Part shown: positions 22,951-35,829 of the stretch, piece by piece
Layout: each line of letters starts with the position of its first letter
Position numbering within the stretch: the first letter of the stretch is position 1
Assembly: GCF_020283565.1 (NCBI RefSeq)
Contig: NC_060061.1
Coordinates: 41,267,362-41,331,361 of the forward strand
Origin: Trifolium pratense
Lineage: Eukaryota; Streptophyta; Magnoliopsida; Fabales; Fabaceae
DNA length: 64,000 nucleotides
Direction: 5' to 3'
Notes under the pieces: model-generated
Databases searched by the model: none
The model's input: the letters and a program-made list of their open reading frames with translations, nothing else
What the model was told of the DNA's origin: nothing
Made by a program: the position numbers and the translations under genes

Positions 22951-24715
22951 CATTACATGATAAAATAGATTATTTTAAGGAAAAAAATATAGATTTTTTC
23001 TTAAAAAAAATCTCAAACAAACGGACCCATTATTTAAAGTTATTGACAAATAGTATATTGTCCATGAATTATATGGAGAAACTTCAACACATTTAAATAA
23101 TCTTTTCTACTTAAATCAAACTTTTAAAATTAAGTTTAAAGTTTTTTTACTTTTGCCAAATAAATTTAAAGTGAGCGAAAGATGCTCCATTTTATAAGGT
23201 TAAAAAAAATGCTTTCAAGTGTCCCAATCAAAGTAAAAAATATTTACATTTGTCTTTTTCTAAAATTATTAAAGGAACTCAAATTTCGAACCTCTTAAAT
23301 CTAAAACTTATCTTTTTGCTACTAAACTAATTTCTTAAAATTAATTAATTTTTGTCAAAACAAATTTGAAGCCTATATAAAGACGAGAAAAATTCTCTTT
23401 TCCCCCCTATTTTGCGAACTTTTTCTAGTGTAAAATATTATTTTAAATGACAAAAAAGTTGGGAAAATATGTTCCGAACTTTTTTCGCATGGACAAAATT
23501 CAAATTTCAAAAGGATAAAAGAAATATGTGTGTGTGTGGGGGCGGGGTAAGAGAATTTTTCTATGGACGATAAGTATGAGTTGGGTCAAGCCTAAACACT
23601 CAGTCTGCAATCAAAATTGAGGCTTGCTAAGGCTTTATAGATTCTCTTTCAGCCCCCACATTTCTTTTATACCCCTCAAAAATTTTATTTTACCTTTGAA
23701 AAAAAATTCGAAACTTCTAGTGCAAATTCAGGAAAAATTCGGAAAACAGAAACCGAAGTTTTTTTCTAGACAAAAAAAATTCAGTAAATAGAAACCGAGA
23801 TTTTTATTGAAGGACAAAAAAGGAAAAAGAAGCATGAGGACCGAAAAAGAAGTTATCCTATTTTTTTTTTGACGCAAAGTTATCCTATTTTTAGGGTCAA
23901 GCCTAAACACTCAGCCCGCTAGGCTGCTACTTTCTATCCAATCCTCATCATAAAAGTTAATTTTAAAAAAAGGATATTATGAAGCAATTTGATTGAATAT
24001 CTGTATAAAAAAAAATTAAAATGTCAATTTTTGCAAATAAAATATTTTTAAAATTATATATTTAAATGAATTTAATGTATATGCTCTGTCAATATAAACT
24101 AATTTTACACTGATATTCAATTGAAATCAAACATTCTACCATGTCATATAATTAAAGTGGAATGTAGTAGGGTAATTTGGTGGATGCTAGTAGGGTGCAT
24201 ATCCTCGAGAACACCCTATGAGGAACTCTGCATTGCTCTGAGTTCCTCCATTCTCACCAGCAAACATCTTCAAGTAATGTAAATCCTATCGAAAGATATT
24301 TTCTAGTGGTGTAAAATCTTATCAAAAAATATCTTTCGACGGTATACTTTTTCTGTGTGAGCAATGCAAAGGAAGAAGAACAATCACCATAGTCCACAGA
24401 TAGGAAATTCACTAGCACACAAAGCCCAGTAGGACAAAAACAAAGCTGTAACATCATGTTCATCAAGTTGAAGCAAGAGTATACTATAACATAATCACAT
24501 CATAATCTATCCAATAATATTATTACATGAGAGTGCAGTGTAGAAGATCCGAATTATTTATTATACATACTCATTATAACATTGCTCTACCACTAGAACT
24601 ATAATTTATCCATTTGACATTAAAACTATACAAATTTATACAAGTAAACAATACACAGCTATGCCTCCAAAACCATAGGTTTAAAAATTGGCAACATTTT
24701 TTCAACTACAATTTC
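22951..24715. other. Intergenic 3' flank of the PPR gene
   Basis: AT-rich DNA without a supported gene. The phrase GGGTCAAGCCTAAACACTCA occurs at 23584 and again at about 23893, flanking roughly 290 bp of low-complexity DNA. The open frame at 24254-24466 (minus) has no recognisable domain and may be 3' UTR of the PPR gene. Confidence 0.4.
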
Positions 24716-27666
24716 TTAAACCATTTTCACAACCCAAAGCTTATATTTTCTATTATACAAATACACAAGACATGGTCCTATCAAATTTGCTTCAGAAAGG
24801 GACTTACAAAGCTTCATATAAGTATCTAAATTTCCATGATGTTGAATCTTTTTCCTTAAACCTTGCAAAACAGCAACTCTATCCAAATATTCAGGAGAGA
24901 ATCCTAACTCAAGCATTTTCATCACAGTTTCTGCCGCTTCATTAAAATGACCACCTTTAATATAACCTCGTAACAACCACGACAAACTTTTCTTCTTCTG
25001 CGGTGAGCTCGCAACTTCCATCCGCATCATCAGCCTTGCCGTTGCCGCAGACTCTTTTTGAGAAGCACAAATGGCTAATACAATGTCGTAAAGACCTCCG
25101 TCGGCTTCTTTACCAACAAGCTTCATTTCCCATAATTGTTTCTCGGCCTCGATTCCACGGCCAGCGCAAATGTACATAGCAAGGAGCCTCTCATGAATAA
25201 CTCCGTGAAGCGATGAAGGGGTGCTGTCTTGAATCACCCATTTGGATAACAGTGCTCCGTCGGCTAGAAGTTCTGATTGGTAGTTCTCTGCCAGATCAAC
25301 ATCTTCTCGGTCGAATTCGGTTATCAACCCGGCCCTTGCATAAGTTTTAAGCTTTCGTAGAGCTTTGGCGAACTCGTTGAGTTCCTTAACCACAGCAGTC
25401 ATTGCAACAAGGTAACTGTAGATCTCTGGTTTCAGGCCAGCTTCTCTAAATTGAATTACCAATCTAACAGCGCCTCGGTAATCACCTTCAGTCTGGAAAA
25501 GAAAATCATATATATATGTAACTACACCACACTTCCAATATGTAACTGATGATCGGAAAACTATGATATACACTTAGTTATCTTAATTTAGGATCTATTT
25601 TGATTGGCTTATTTGAGCTTATCTACTAACAAGCACTTCTGAAACTAGGATAGCTTATGAAAAGAGCTTATAAGAAAACAGTTTGACTTTATTTTATCTT
25701 TTGTTATAGAAGTAGCTTATAGATAAACACTTACTAGTACATGATAAGTGCTTATGCTATAAAAGTTTAGTTAAGAAGCTTATCCAAACAGTGCCTTATT
25801 CCACAAATTGGCTAAATACAACTGATAATCAGAATAAGTTTCCTATTTGTATCTGCCCCAAGAAAATACAATGGCATAAAGTGCATATGGGACATCATAG
25901 GGCAAAGAAGCTTAAAGCAAGCTAACTATGTGAGTCACATAGTGCACTTATCTAGAAGGGCTTAGGAGAGGTACCTTTATCTAGAATCTCTAATGTGAAA
26001 AGTTGCTTCTAGGTAAGCTAATTTTGTGTTTGGATGATACTTGCTCATAAGTCATAAGTTCTTCTGGGAGTTATTCTAGAACTAAATAATTAAATAATCC
26101 AAACACCATTTCTAAACTCCAAAAGAGCTTATTCTTATAGAGAAGCACTTGAGGCTTATACCAAAACATAATTTTAAAATAAAACTAGGACATTTTAATA
26201 GTATCTTTACATTTAACTACTGTTCTCATTTTAGTAAAAATATAGATATTTGATTATTTTGCCTTCAAACCTTGACTTGAGTATAAGTAAAGAAAAGTAG
26301 CTTTTGCTTTAGGTAATAGAAGTTTGAAATAAGTTTTCCATCAAACTCGCTTTTAAAGTAAATACAACCAAATCAATTTTATAAAATCAAGTTTATTCAA
26401 AATCAGGTCTGTCATACGCCGCTGACGACACACTAACTGAAAATGAACAAGCAAACCAAAAGCCAGCAATTCAAAGACACATATGACAATAATAAAAAAG
26501 CTCGAATTCAATGTTTGAATGGGGATAAGCAGGGTCATCGAAGGCAACACGCCAATACCAATGCAAAACAAGCAATTCAAAAACACCACAGCTAAAATTA
26601 ACAAAATATCTATGTCCGTGTTTGGTTCCATGGTTGGAGGGTTCCAACTCAAGTTTACAATGAATTGATAAGAAACAGTTTTCTCATAAATCATCCAAAC
26701 ATAAACGATATTAAATTAAACTCACTTTTAACCAAAACCAATTCTGTTCAAATCAATTTTTGTCAACACAGAACCAAACGTACTCTAAGTCAAAGGGAAC
26801 CAAATGATCAACAACCAACACAAACATGTTCTTCAACACAAGACACAATCATTCAAATTTTCAAACAAAAGCTAATTCACCAATCAAATAAAGAAAACCT
26901 AGATATCAAGTATGAAAATTCTTACCATCATCTTCCAAGCAAGATACCCCGTCGGACCTCCTTTATGCCCGTCAGGATCATCGTCATTACAAGAAATCCC
27001 CCGCCGCAAAACCTCTTCCACAAACAAACCAGCACCTTCCTTCTCTCCCATATCCCAATACAAAGAAATAACCTTCTCAATCATACTAAAACCAGGTCTC
27101 AAACCAACACAATCCATATCAACAAGAAGGTCAACAACATCACCAACACCATGTTGTTCTTGAATCAACTTCTTCACCCAACCACACATAATAGCAACCA
27201 TCAACTCCATAGTTTCCTTATCAACTCTATTCTCTTTTCTTAACCAATCAAAAACCTCCAAAGCACACCATGAATCTCTTCCATCTTGAGAAAAATAAAC
27301 CAACACAAGTTGAAGTTCTCTAGCTGAGAGACGATCATTCATCTCTTCAAGAACATCAGAAGGTTCCCTTGTCATTCTCTCAAGCTCTTCAATTGCTTCT
27401 AAGAATCCATCACCCATTTCTTCTTCCTCTTCATCATCACTAGTTACAAACTGGTCAAGCTCCACAGATTTTGCACTCTTAATTGAAATTGGTTTTGTAG
27501 ATACAAATAATGGGTTTTGGAATTTGAATGACCCATCATTGAATTTGAGTGAAAAATCACACTTTGATGAAGGGAAAACCAAAGGGTATCTTTGTTTTGG
27601 TGAAATTTGAGATGAAAATACAAAACTCAATTTCAATGTTGGAGTAAACCCTTGTGCATAAGCCAT
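24716..27666 (-). CDS. Chloroplast-type PPR protein, At2g30100-like
   Basis: Two exons (26926-27666 and 24716-25492) join in phase 0 after LAWKMM into 505 aa. The first about 60 residues are Ser/Lys-rich and poor in acidic residues, as in a plastid transit peptide. An acidic run (SDDEEEEE) and FLEAIEELERMTREPSDVLE follow. The body is PPR-like: DWLRKENRVDKETMELMVAI, AGLKPEIYSYLVAMTAVVKE and ERLLAMYICAGRGIEAEKQL. The end is CLVYLYNRKYKLWVVKMV. The order of blocks and the length match the plant family of Arabidopsis At2g30100. Its RNA target is not established here, and organellar RNA binding is inferred from the PPR fold. I prefer the ATG at 27666 to the in-frame one at 27705, because the latter adds only a GA-repeat-encoded MRESEKEREREEK that looks like translated 5' UTR. 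Confidence 0.9.
25595..25795. mobile_element. MITE in the PPR gene intron
   Basis: It carries 'tgattggcttatttgagctt' at one end and 'agaagcttatccaaacagtg' at the other, with 'cttttgttatagaagtagct' inside. It belongs to the family also seen in the introns of the MRH1-like and EOL2-like genes. The rest of the intron (to 26925) is non-coding. Two antisense open frames near 26353-27243 there are chance frames. Confidence 0.6.
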
Positions 27667-28407
27667 TTTTTCTTCTCTCTCTCTCTCTTTCTCACTCTCT
27701 CTCACTACTTCAATTCAGTGTCATCATCAAGTGTTGAGGAAAAAGATTGAATTTTTGCATCTGGGTTCAGTGAATTAAAGTGAAAAATGAAATTAATAAA
27801 CAGCAGAAGCTACAAGAAAATGAAGAAAGCTAGAAAAAAGGGTTTTTGCTGAATTTTCTCATCATCCAAACAAGGTAGAGCTTAAATTTAATCCATCCAA
27901 GTGTAATAAGAAAGAAAGTGACTTTGAGGAAATAGATAAAATTGGAAGGAAATAATTGTTGCCATGAAAATTAAAGATAAAAAAAGGATGGCAAAGAGTC
28001 TGTTTCGCAACTGGTATGAAAACAGACAGAGAGAGAGAGAGAGACAAGACAACGAAAGTTGCAAATTGCAAAGGTTGGTTTTTTTATTTTTTTGACAAAA
28101 TTATTGTGAAGGATTTGAGTAAGAGATGTATTTGAGGGAGAATACGTGTACCAACCATGACAACATATACTAGCTCACAAGTAACACCATTTACTCTACT
28201 TAAATAAGATTAATGCAAATATTAGTTCAACATAGAGTTCGTTTGTTACAGATTAAAAAAATAGTGATTTTAATGTAAAATAATTTAGAGATTTTTTAGA
28301 AAAATTGAATTTACTTTGTGTTTGTTTATTATAGTAAAAATCATTTTTTTTTAAATAAAATAATTTTTAGTTTGTTTGGATAGAACTTATAAAAATAATT
28401 TTTTTAA

Positions 28408-28944
28408 GGAAAATGCTAAACTTAAGAAAAAATGGTAATTTGGTATTGGAGTTTGTGCAGTCAACTCCTCAAAACTTTAAAAAGTGTTATTTTCTATTCA
28501 AAATTTTCTTTTTTTATTTCCTTAACCAGTGCCCCGGGGGCACCGGTTAGCATGACCATTTTTTTAATTATAAATAACTTTCTTCTTTTAACATTTCTTT
28601 TCTCTCTCCTCTAATTTTTTTTTATTATTTTATAAGCTACTAGCTTCTCATTTTTAGCTGTTTTCTGATTATTTTTAGCTTCTGATTATTTTAAAAATTT
28701 GTAACAAACAGATGCAAAACAATTAAAAGTGATTATTTTTATAAAAAAAAAATGATTTTTTTCTTCTAAAATAAGCTATAACAAACGGCCTCATAAATGT
28801 TAAAATTTGCCTAAAAAATATAAATGTTAAAATTATTAGGTCGGACGTATGGGTAGGGGGTGAGTATAGGTTCTCGCTACATTTGAGTTTTCTAAATTTA
28901 TTTATAGGATAAATCTGTCCCGGGGGCACTTTTTAGCATTTTCC
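28408..28944. mobile_element. Inverted-repeat MITE with GGAAAATGCTAAA ends
   Basis: GGAAAATGCTAAA at 28408 is inverted at 28932-28944 (TTTAGCATTTTCC). The inner arms share GTGCCCCCGGG-like sequence (28530-28545 and 28917-28930), including a compact hairpin GTGCCCCGGGGGCAC. No open frame is present. The target duplication is unclear. Confidence 0.55.
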
Positions 28945-29309
28945 ATAGTTTTTTACCCCTATAAAGTAGGTGAGTTTTGATTTATCCTCGTAAAAATAAC
29001 TTTTTGAATTACCTCATTTTATGTGAAGATTCTCTAGTTTACCCCCTCATGAAAAATGTTGACATAAAACATAAAAAATATCGAAACATTTTCCATCAAA
29101 ATAAAACATAAAAATATCAAAACATTTTCAATTAAAATAAAAACTCCATACAATACATAATATAATTTTCTAGTTGCACATTTAAGCATTCAAACATCAA
29201 AGCCACGAAATCCCATAAAATAAAAAAGAAACATGCATTATCCAGATACAAAATATAAATGAAACACAATGTGAATCCATCAGTGAAATCCTCTTCACAC
29301 ATCATGCAC

Positions 29310-32300
29310 ACTTAGGGGGAAACTGGTTGTTAAAGTAGGAGTCAAAATCATCTCCATCAATCATATGCCATTGGACAAATCAACCACATTTATTTCATGC
29401 TCATTTGCTTTGGTAGCTCTCCACATTTGACTTTCATTTGGTTCTATATCTATAAAAATAAACCAAGTGAAGAGATCATATACATGTGCATTAATTTTTT
29501 ACTAATATTTTGTACTTAAAGAAAGAATTAGTTGTATTGATACTCATACAAATTAACAAACAATATAAAATATTTAATAAAATAATAGGGGTTCCTAAGC
29601 GTGTTGATACTCATATCATTCATTAATAATTAAGATGCAAGAAGTCTGCTGGACTTGTTAAATTTTGATTTAATATTAATTTTGCTAACATATATCAATA
29701 TATTATGCAAAGTGAGAAATGCGCATCCTTGATTAGAAAATTAATGGTATTATTATTTTGTATTTAAATGACTAATGAAACTAAAAGTTTTAAAATATTA
29801 ACCTTAATTTTCTCTTTGGGGTCTCCATATTTGATGATTTCACATGCATTTAATTGATTTGGTTTTCTAATTTCGAAGAATATGTTTTTCCAAAACTAAC
29901 CTTTTAGGGTTTTTTTTTTTGAAACGGCAACTAACCTTTTAGGGTTAATTGTTAATTCATCCTTCATTTCAATTTGTAGAAGAGTTTCTAAATTGCAAAT
30001 TTGGAACAAGGTTTTTAAGTTAGGTTAGGTGTTCCCAAGATTATTTTTGTCTCTTGTGACCAAAATTGCATGATGGTAGATCTTGGTTCGTAGACAGGGG
30101 CGGATCCACACTAGGCTCAGTGTGTGCAGCTGACCACTCTCAACTTTCAATTGTTATACCAATTATAAGCTATTTACTTTTGCACCCCATGAAAATTCTA
30201 CCTTGCACCTTCTGTTTTTAGAAATTGATTGTTTCAACCATGAAGGCGTGTGTCTCCGTTGGTTATTTGCAATGACCTAACCACTATGGCATGTTAATTA
30301 ATATAAGCATTTAATGCAAATTTGATACATTAAATAATATGCGATTAATTTAGTTAAAATGATATAATTTAAATATACGATTAATTTTTCGTAAATTATC
30401 CGATACACATCTTATTTGAAAATGTACTGTTATATCGTTGAGATGGATAATTCTTATAGGTATAAAAATTAATAAACACTAGTTATGAACTTATAAATTT
30501 TATTCACTTAAGTGGTATATGAGTCCATATATGTAATTTTTTTTATGGTTAAATATGTTTTTAGTCCCTAAATTTTTGCGGGCTTCTACTTATTATATTT
30601 TTAGTCCCCTACGTTTTTTTCGTTTTCAACATTAGTCCCTATTGTGAATGCGCAAAGAGTGAACATTAAATGACTCTGTGTGGCATCTATGTGGTATTTT
30701 TCGTCTGTCCAGTCAACCAAAATGTCACAGTATAGCATCATAGAGTGAGTTCATTAAATGCATGTCTAAAAATATTTTACACTTGTTAGTGTGTACAAAT
30801 TAATCCTTTAAATTATTATGTTTTAATTTTTTTTACTATGTTTTAATTATTAATTGAAGTTTAAAATTTTGCACCATGAGGCAGGGTCCTGGATCCGCCA
30901 TTATTTATAGATATTGTATTATAGTGGCCAGTCGACCATTTTGGTTCCCTTGGTATACGGCCAAAAGGAAAGAAGAAGTTGTTGCTAATTGGCACGATGC
31001 GTTTTAATTTTTTAGGAAAAGTTGATGTAAATGAAATGTTACAAAAATCAGAAGACACAGAAAAAGAGGACGAAATATAGGCTTTGAACTAAATTTGAGT
31101 TCTTAAAAGTTAAAATAATAGAGTATAAATGTATAGTCTTAAATTTCATGTGTCATAGTAGGACCCACAAAAAATGAGATAAGAACTCCTATCCTATATC
31201 ATTCATGTTTTAGTATTTTTATTTTTTATTTTTTAATCAATACTTGCTATAGTGTTTACATATCACCTTTCACGTCTATGTATTTTTTGGTCTTATTTAC
31301 AACAATATTTGGTTGGAGGAAAATGGTAATTAACAAGGAAACTATTTCACAATATCTAACAATATTCATATACACAATTCAAGAGAAAAGCCAACAATAT
31401 ATCAATTAATGTGAATCCATGGGAGTGATGCATCCCCGATTTTAGATCATGGAAGAATTTCTCATAATGGAATCATTTATTGTTTCTTAGTAGTTGTTTC
31501 AATAATAACCAAAAATTCCAAAATTTAATATTTTTACAATAAATGATAACATGTTCTTACCTTGATCATATGGAATTGAAAAATAATTTGGGAATGGATC
31601 ATAGGAGACTTGCTGCACATTATAATCATTTGAATCAAGAATTTGTGCTTGATGCTCTTGCTGCATGGTATGTTGTTCATTCGACACATTCACCCGATCA
31701 AGAATTCTTTAGTTAAAGCTGATAAAGGTGATGCAACCGTTATTTTAGATGTGTATGCATGGATAAGTTATGTAACCATAATTTTAAAATATTATTGAAG
31801 AATTTATCACAATGGAAACAATTAGTTGTTTCTTTTTAGTAGTTGTTGCAATAATAACAAAGAATTCCAAAAATTAATATTTTCACAAAAATGGTAGCAT
31901 GTTCGTTCCTTGATCAAATGTATTTGGACAATAATTTGGGAATAGATTATAGGAGATCGATGACACTTTGTTATTAAAGTTCATTGTATAGAGTTCATTC
32001 CAAACGTTCAACTCAGCTAATAGTTCCTTAGTTAAAGCTGATATAAGAGATGCAAATTATTAATAAATATTATTTAAGTTTATAGCATGCACACAATTAC
32101 ATCGTGATGCCACATCATTTAATAAGTATGAAAAATTGTTTGTTTTACACTCATTAAATGATGTGACAATGACAACATAACACAATATTAACGATACTAC
32201 ATTTTTTGTATACCACTATAAAAAAAAACCAATTAACTTTACTCTTTCACAAAAATCACATGCAACACAATGAGGATTGAGATAGAGCAAGAATAACATT

Positions 32301-33214
32301 AATTACTAGATTTTAGAAGGAGCTCTTTCTCAAGAATGTTGATTTCATGAATAATTTTCTCACGTTCCAACAACAAAGAGCCTTTCTGATCTAATTTTGT
32401 TTCAATTTTTGGCCGAAGATCATGATCTATTTGAACCTGTATAAAAAAATATATGATAAAATATAATAACAAATATATATTATTCATCTATAAGCCACAC
32501 AAACATTTGTACAAAAAAAAAAAAGTTCACACAAACACTAATATTGATACCTGAGTTTCTTTGGCTTTAATTTTCAAATTGGCCAAATATATCTGTTTCT
32601 TGAGTCTTGCTCTTTTATTTGCAAGACTTCTCAACATGAATCTGTAGAGACATAAAGTTATATATAAGGTAAATATTATGTTAAATGTAGAATTAAACCA
32701 TAATATAGTGTATAATATATAATATGCATGAAGATTTTTTGAAAAGGTCCTCAATATAATTTTATAAGTTAATTTTTTTTTCTTTGGTTGGAGTTGAGAT
32801 TGCATCAATAAAATTTAACAACAATACCGATTGCTTACAATATCATTGATTGTGATGAGACTACATCTAAAATCAAATCAAAGTTTAAACTTTTTTGTTA
32901 CCGGTAATTAAGATATTATACACTTACAATATTTTGAATTATAATTATATACAAAATCATTGATTACCGTGGAACTGCAACTACAATTGCAATTTAAAAC
33001 TAATAACATGAAAAACATCAAACCAAATTACGTACTGTCTCATCTTTTTTGGATCAATTTTTTGGTCAGAATTAAGCCCAAAATTGGATCTTGATGCTGC
33101 CCAAACTTTTGCTTGTTCAACAATAGCATTAGAATCAGCTGTTGCATTTCGTAATGCATTACTAGTTGGACTCATGTGAGAGATAGAGAAAAGGTTGTTG
33201 CTACCTTGATCCAT
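29310..33214 (-). pseudogene. bZIP-derived gene, copy A (decayed)
   Basis: The exons are collinear with the open copy at 46314-49054: 33036-33214, 32551-32641, 32307-32436, 31909-32037, 31561-31718 and about 29310-29449. Exon 1 ends DPKKMR, the lead-in to a bZIP basic region. Exon 2 gives FMLRSLANKRARLKKQIYLA. Exon 3 gives a Leu/Ile-rich coiled coil (ILEKELLLKSS). Three defects are visible against the open copy. The donor after exon 4 reads GGAACGA instead of GGTAAGA. Exon 5 lacks one T and reaches TGA after ten codons. The last exon has TGA where the other copy has GGA. Exons 1-3 remain open, so a truncated zipper-like product is conceivable. The intron before the last exon holds an insertion. 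Confidence 0.75.
30095..30902. mobile_element. hAT-like element in the last intron of copy A
   Basis: The left end CAGGGGCGGATCCACAC and the right end, in complement, GGCGGATCCAGGACCCTGCC resemble the CAGGGACGGATCCAG termini of the element at 20891-21291. The right terminus is eroded and the target duplication is not readable. A dispersed repeat with 'aatatgtttttagtcccta' lies inside at about 30545-30640. Confidence 0.5.
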
Positions 33215-33732
33215 TTCTCTTGCATATATAGAATTGAGAAGAGAAAAATGGATTTAGACATAGATATGCATGCACAAATAATGTTAATAAAACTCAATTA
33301 AGTGAAAAAGTAGAGAAAGTGAGAAATTCTACTCAATGAAATTGCAAGCTTCACTATCACCCTTACACGTTCTCATTATATTTAAAGAGGGTAAGATGTT
33401 GTATTTTTCTGCCAAGCACATTTAATTTTGATAATTACCAATATATCCCTCTCCTCTTATCCTTATCATATAAGCAAAAAAATATCAATTAATAATGTAA
33501 CTGATGTTATCAATTAATAATATAACTGATATTATTACATTTTTTTATAAGAAAAATATATGATTACATAATATATTAGATTATTAAATCTTATGGGTCT
33601 GTTTGATTTGCAAAAGTGTAAACATTTGAAAAAATAGTAGAGAACAAACTTTTGAGTTACTAGATATATTTAGTCATTTGATTGGGTGATTTAAAAAATT
33701 TATGTAGCATCGTTAGTTAATATTTATGTGGT

Positions 33733-33890
33733 ACTCCCTCCGTCCCAAATTATAAGGGAAAAAATTTTATTTTTTTTGTCCCAAATGATAAGGGAAAATT
33801 ACAATTTTCAAGAATATTTTTTCCTTATTCTCATAAAATTAAATGCAAATTGCATTTAATTGTTTTTTCTCTCTCCCATTTTCTCTCTCG
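33733..33890 (+). mobile_element. Stowaway-like MITE end
   Basis: CTCCCTCCGTCCCAAATTAT following 'gta' is the canonical left terminus of Stowaway (Tc1/mariner) MITEs. The usual inverted right terminus is not found nearby, because the sequence runs into the Athila-like fragment at about 33890. It is a truncated or interrupted copy. Confidence 0.65.
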
Positions 33891-33891
33891 T

Positions 33892-35760
33892 AATCTTGCT
33901 AGGACGTTACCCTTGATGTCAAAGTTGACAGGTTCGGCTGGTTCAAAACCAAGAGATATCTGCTCCGTGTCGGATCTCTTGCAGTAGTCTCCCATTGTTA
34001 CTCTAGGTTAGGCTGCCATAGCTTCTTTCTTTTTCTTTGCTCGTAGGTTCTTTCTGGCTCAGGATCGTATTCGACGATTTCAGGATCTGTTGCCTGCATA
34101 CACTAAAGAAGATACCTTTAGCAACACAACTTTAAGTTTTATATCTTTATGTTTGTTCTTATACGCAAAGATTCAACCACAGGGATTCCTAGGTAAGAGA
34201 GGTGGATCACTAGGATCGCTTAAGTACAATATCTTGCCTAGCCAGAATCGTCAGTTAGTTTAATTTTTGCAAGAACGGATTTTTAATTTTTTTGATTTTT
34301 TTGATTTTTTTTCTTTTCGAAATATTTACAATTCCTAAACTACGCTAGTTACTTTGTAAACACAATCCCCGACAACGGCGCCAAAAACTTGACCGTGGTT
34401 CTGCAAGTGCACATAATCGCTACCAAGTATTAAAGTAGTAAGTTTATCGTTCTCCACAGGGATTGTGCCAAGGTTACTAGTTTCGTTTAAGAATATCGAT
34501 AGTTGCCTTCGCTTCGGTATTTGAAAAGGTATCTTTGCGGGTAATAGTAAATGACAGGAAATTAAATGCTGAAATTAAATGACAGAAAGATAATTGGTGT
34601 GTGTGTGACCACACGGGGTGGTTAAATGTGATCGGATCCCTCCCTTACTCCTGCTTGGTGGTTATTCCCTTGTTTCCCTCTATTAGGAATTAGACTATTA
34701 AAAATAGGTTCGGAAGCTCATCGTTCCCTATTTCTATTACAAACTCTTCAGAGCCTATTTAGTGGTTACCCTTACTCTATTTAAGCATCATCGTCCCAAA
34801 GTTCCATTTTTTTGTTAAAAACGTTGGTATCATTACCAGAGTGACTCCGTGTGTCATAAGTTGTCATGTGTGCCTCTAACTACTCCTAACTCTGCCTCAG
34901 GTAGAAATTATCGTTCTTTCTAATCCTATACTAAGACCTCAGATACTAAATTTAATGGTCTCATGGTTGGCCCTAGCATACCGTTCTTCGTTCGGGATTA
35001 CTAGCTTCGTTTTCTATGCGATATCCACCAGGTCCTTAGATTTCATTTTAATGTGATCAATATTAAAATAAATATAAAACCAGACGATAAAAGAGTTTGA
35101 AAGTAGAAACAATTGAATTTACACCCAAATTATATAAAATACAAAACCAAGCATTCGTAAGGGAGTTCCTCGACTCCACCTAACCTAGAAAAAATAAATT
35201 ACAAAGACAGAAAGAAAAGAACCTTATTGGCATTGGTGTTCCTTGACCTCCTTATCTCCTCCTTATAGTTCTCCTACTCTAGAGTGAATATTCAATGTCT
35301 CTGAATATTTTGGAATGAATAATAGTGAAGGAATGAGACTTTATTTATAGTTTATCAGCTGAGTTTGGGCTTTTTCTGCGCATCGATCCATCGCACCCAT
35401 CGTGGCCACAATGACGTGTATTTTCGCCTCATCGTGGCCACGATGGATCCTATCGTGGTGCGATGAAAGATTTATTCAGGATGCGTGTTTTTCAAGTCAT
35501 CATCGTGCCACGATGAAAAAGATTTTCTGCAGATTTTCTTCAATTAAACCGCCTTCTCATCGCGCCACGCTGAGATTCATCGTGGGTACGATGGCTACGT
35601 TGCCTTATTACATTTTTTTCCATTTTTTACTGCTTTTTCCACTTTTCTTACTTCTGGGCCTTGTAACTTCACTTTTCCAGGTATTTGCTTGCCTTTGAAC
35701 TTCAATTGCTATTAAAACTACTCTAATTTACTACTAAAACATCATATAATTGGCTGCCAC
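33892..35760 (-). mobile_element. Athila-like Ty3/gypsy 5' end: LTR, PBS, start of gag
   Basis: On the minus strand a long LTR (about 35760 to 34390) ends with the CCCTGTGGAGAACGATA and GTGCACTTGCAG phrases common to Athila/Tat elements. It is followed by TGGCGCCGTTGTCGGGGA at 34366-34383, the primer binding site typical of that group. A leader and then an ATG at 33995 open a frame (MGDYCKRSDTEQISLGFEPA) that resembles the gag N-terminus of Athila/Calypso elements. It is cut off at about 33892. The rest of gag, pol and the 3' LTR are missing. Clade assignment is by recognition of motifs only. Confidence 0.65.
35395..35595. repeat. Palindrome array (CATCGTGGCCACGATG) in the gypsy LTR
   Basis: Within 200 bp at least six variants occur: CATCGTGGCCACAATG, CATCGTGGCCACGATGG, TATCGTGGTGCGATG, CATCGTGCCACGATG, CATCGCGCCACGCTGAG and CATCGTGGGTACGATGG. 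Each is a near-palindrome. A short frame at 35402-35698 across the array is a by-product and not a gene. Confidence 0.8.
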
Positions 35761-35829
35761 ATAGAAAAATTATTCTACAGACTTCTCTCTACATTATATT
35801 ACTCAATTAACATATCCCTTCCCTTATCT

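Larger units (their letters stand above)
27958..33735. repeat. Segmental duplication, copy 1
   Basis: The left edge starts with 'aaggatggcaaagagtctgt' and 'tgaaaacagacagagagaga', matched at about 45408-45460. The right edge includes 'tttgagttactagatata' and 'tttatgtagcatcgtta', matched at about 49490-49555. Between them the whole bZIP-derived gene is collinear with copy 2. Copy 1 is longer because of extra insertions (28408-28944 and 30095-30902). Its left edge lies just upstream of the PPR gene. Confidence 0.75.

Noticed and set aside
26353..27243. Frames of 113 (minus, 26353-26694) and 192 (plus, 26665-27243) codons in and across the PPR gene
   Set aside because: The plus frame is antisense to exon 1 and the minus frame lies in the intron; neither has domain content.
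35402..35698. 98-codon frame in the Athila-like LTR
   Set aside because: It lies on the strand opposite to the element and crosses the palindrome array; no domain.
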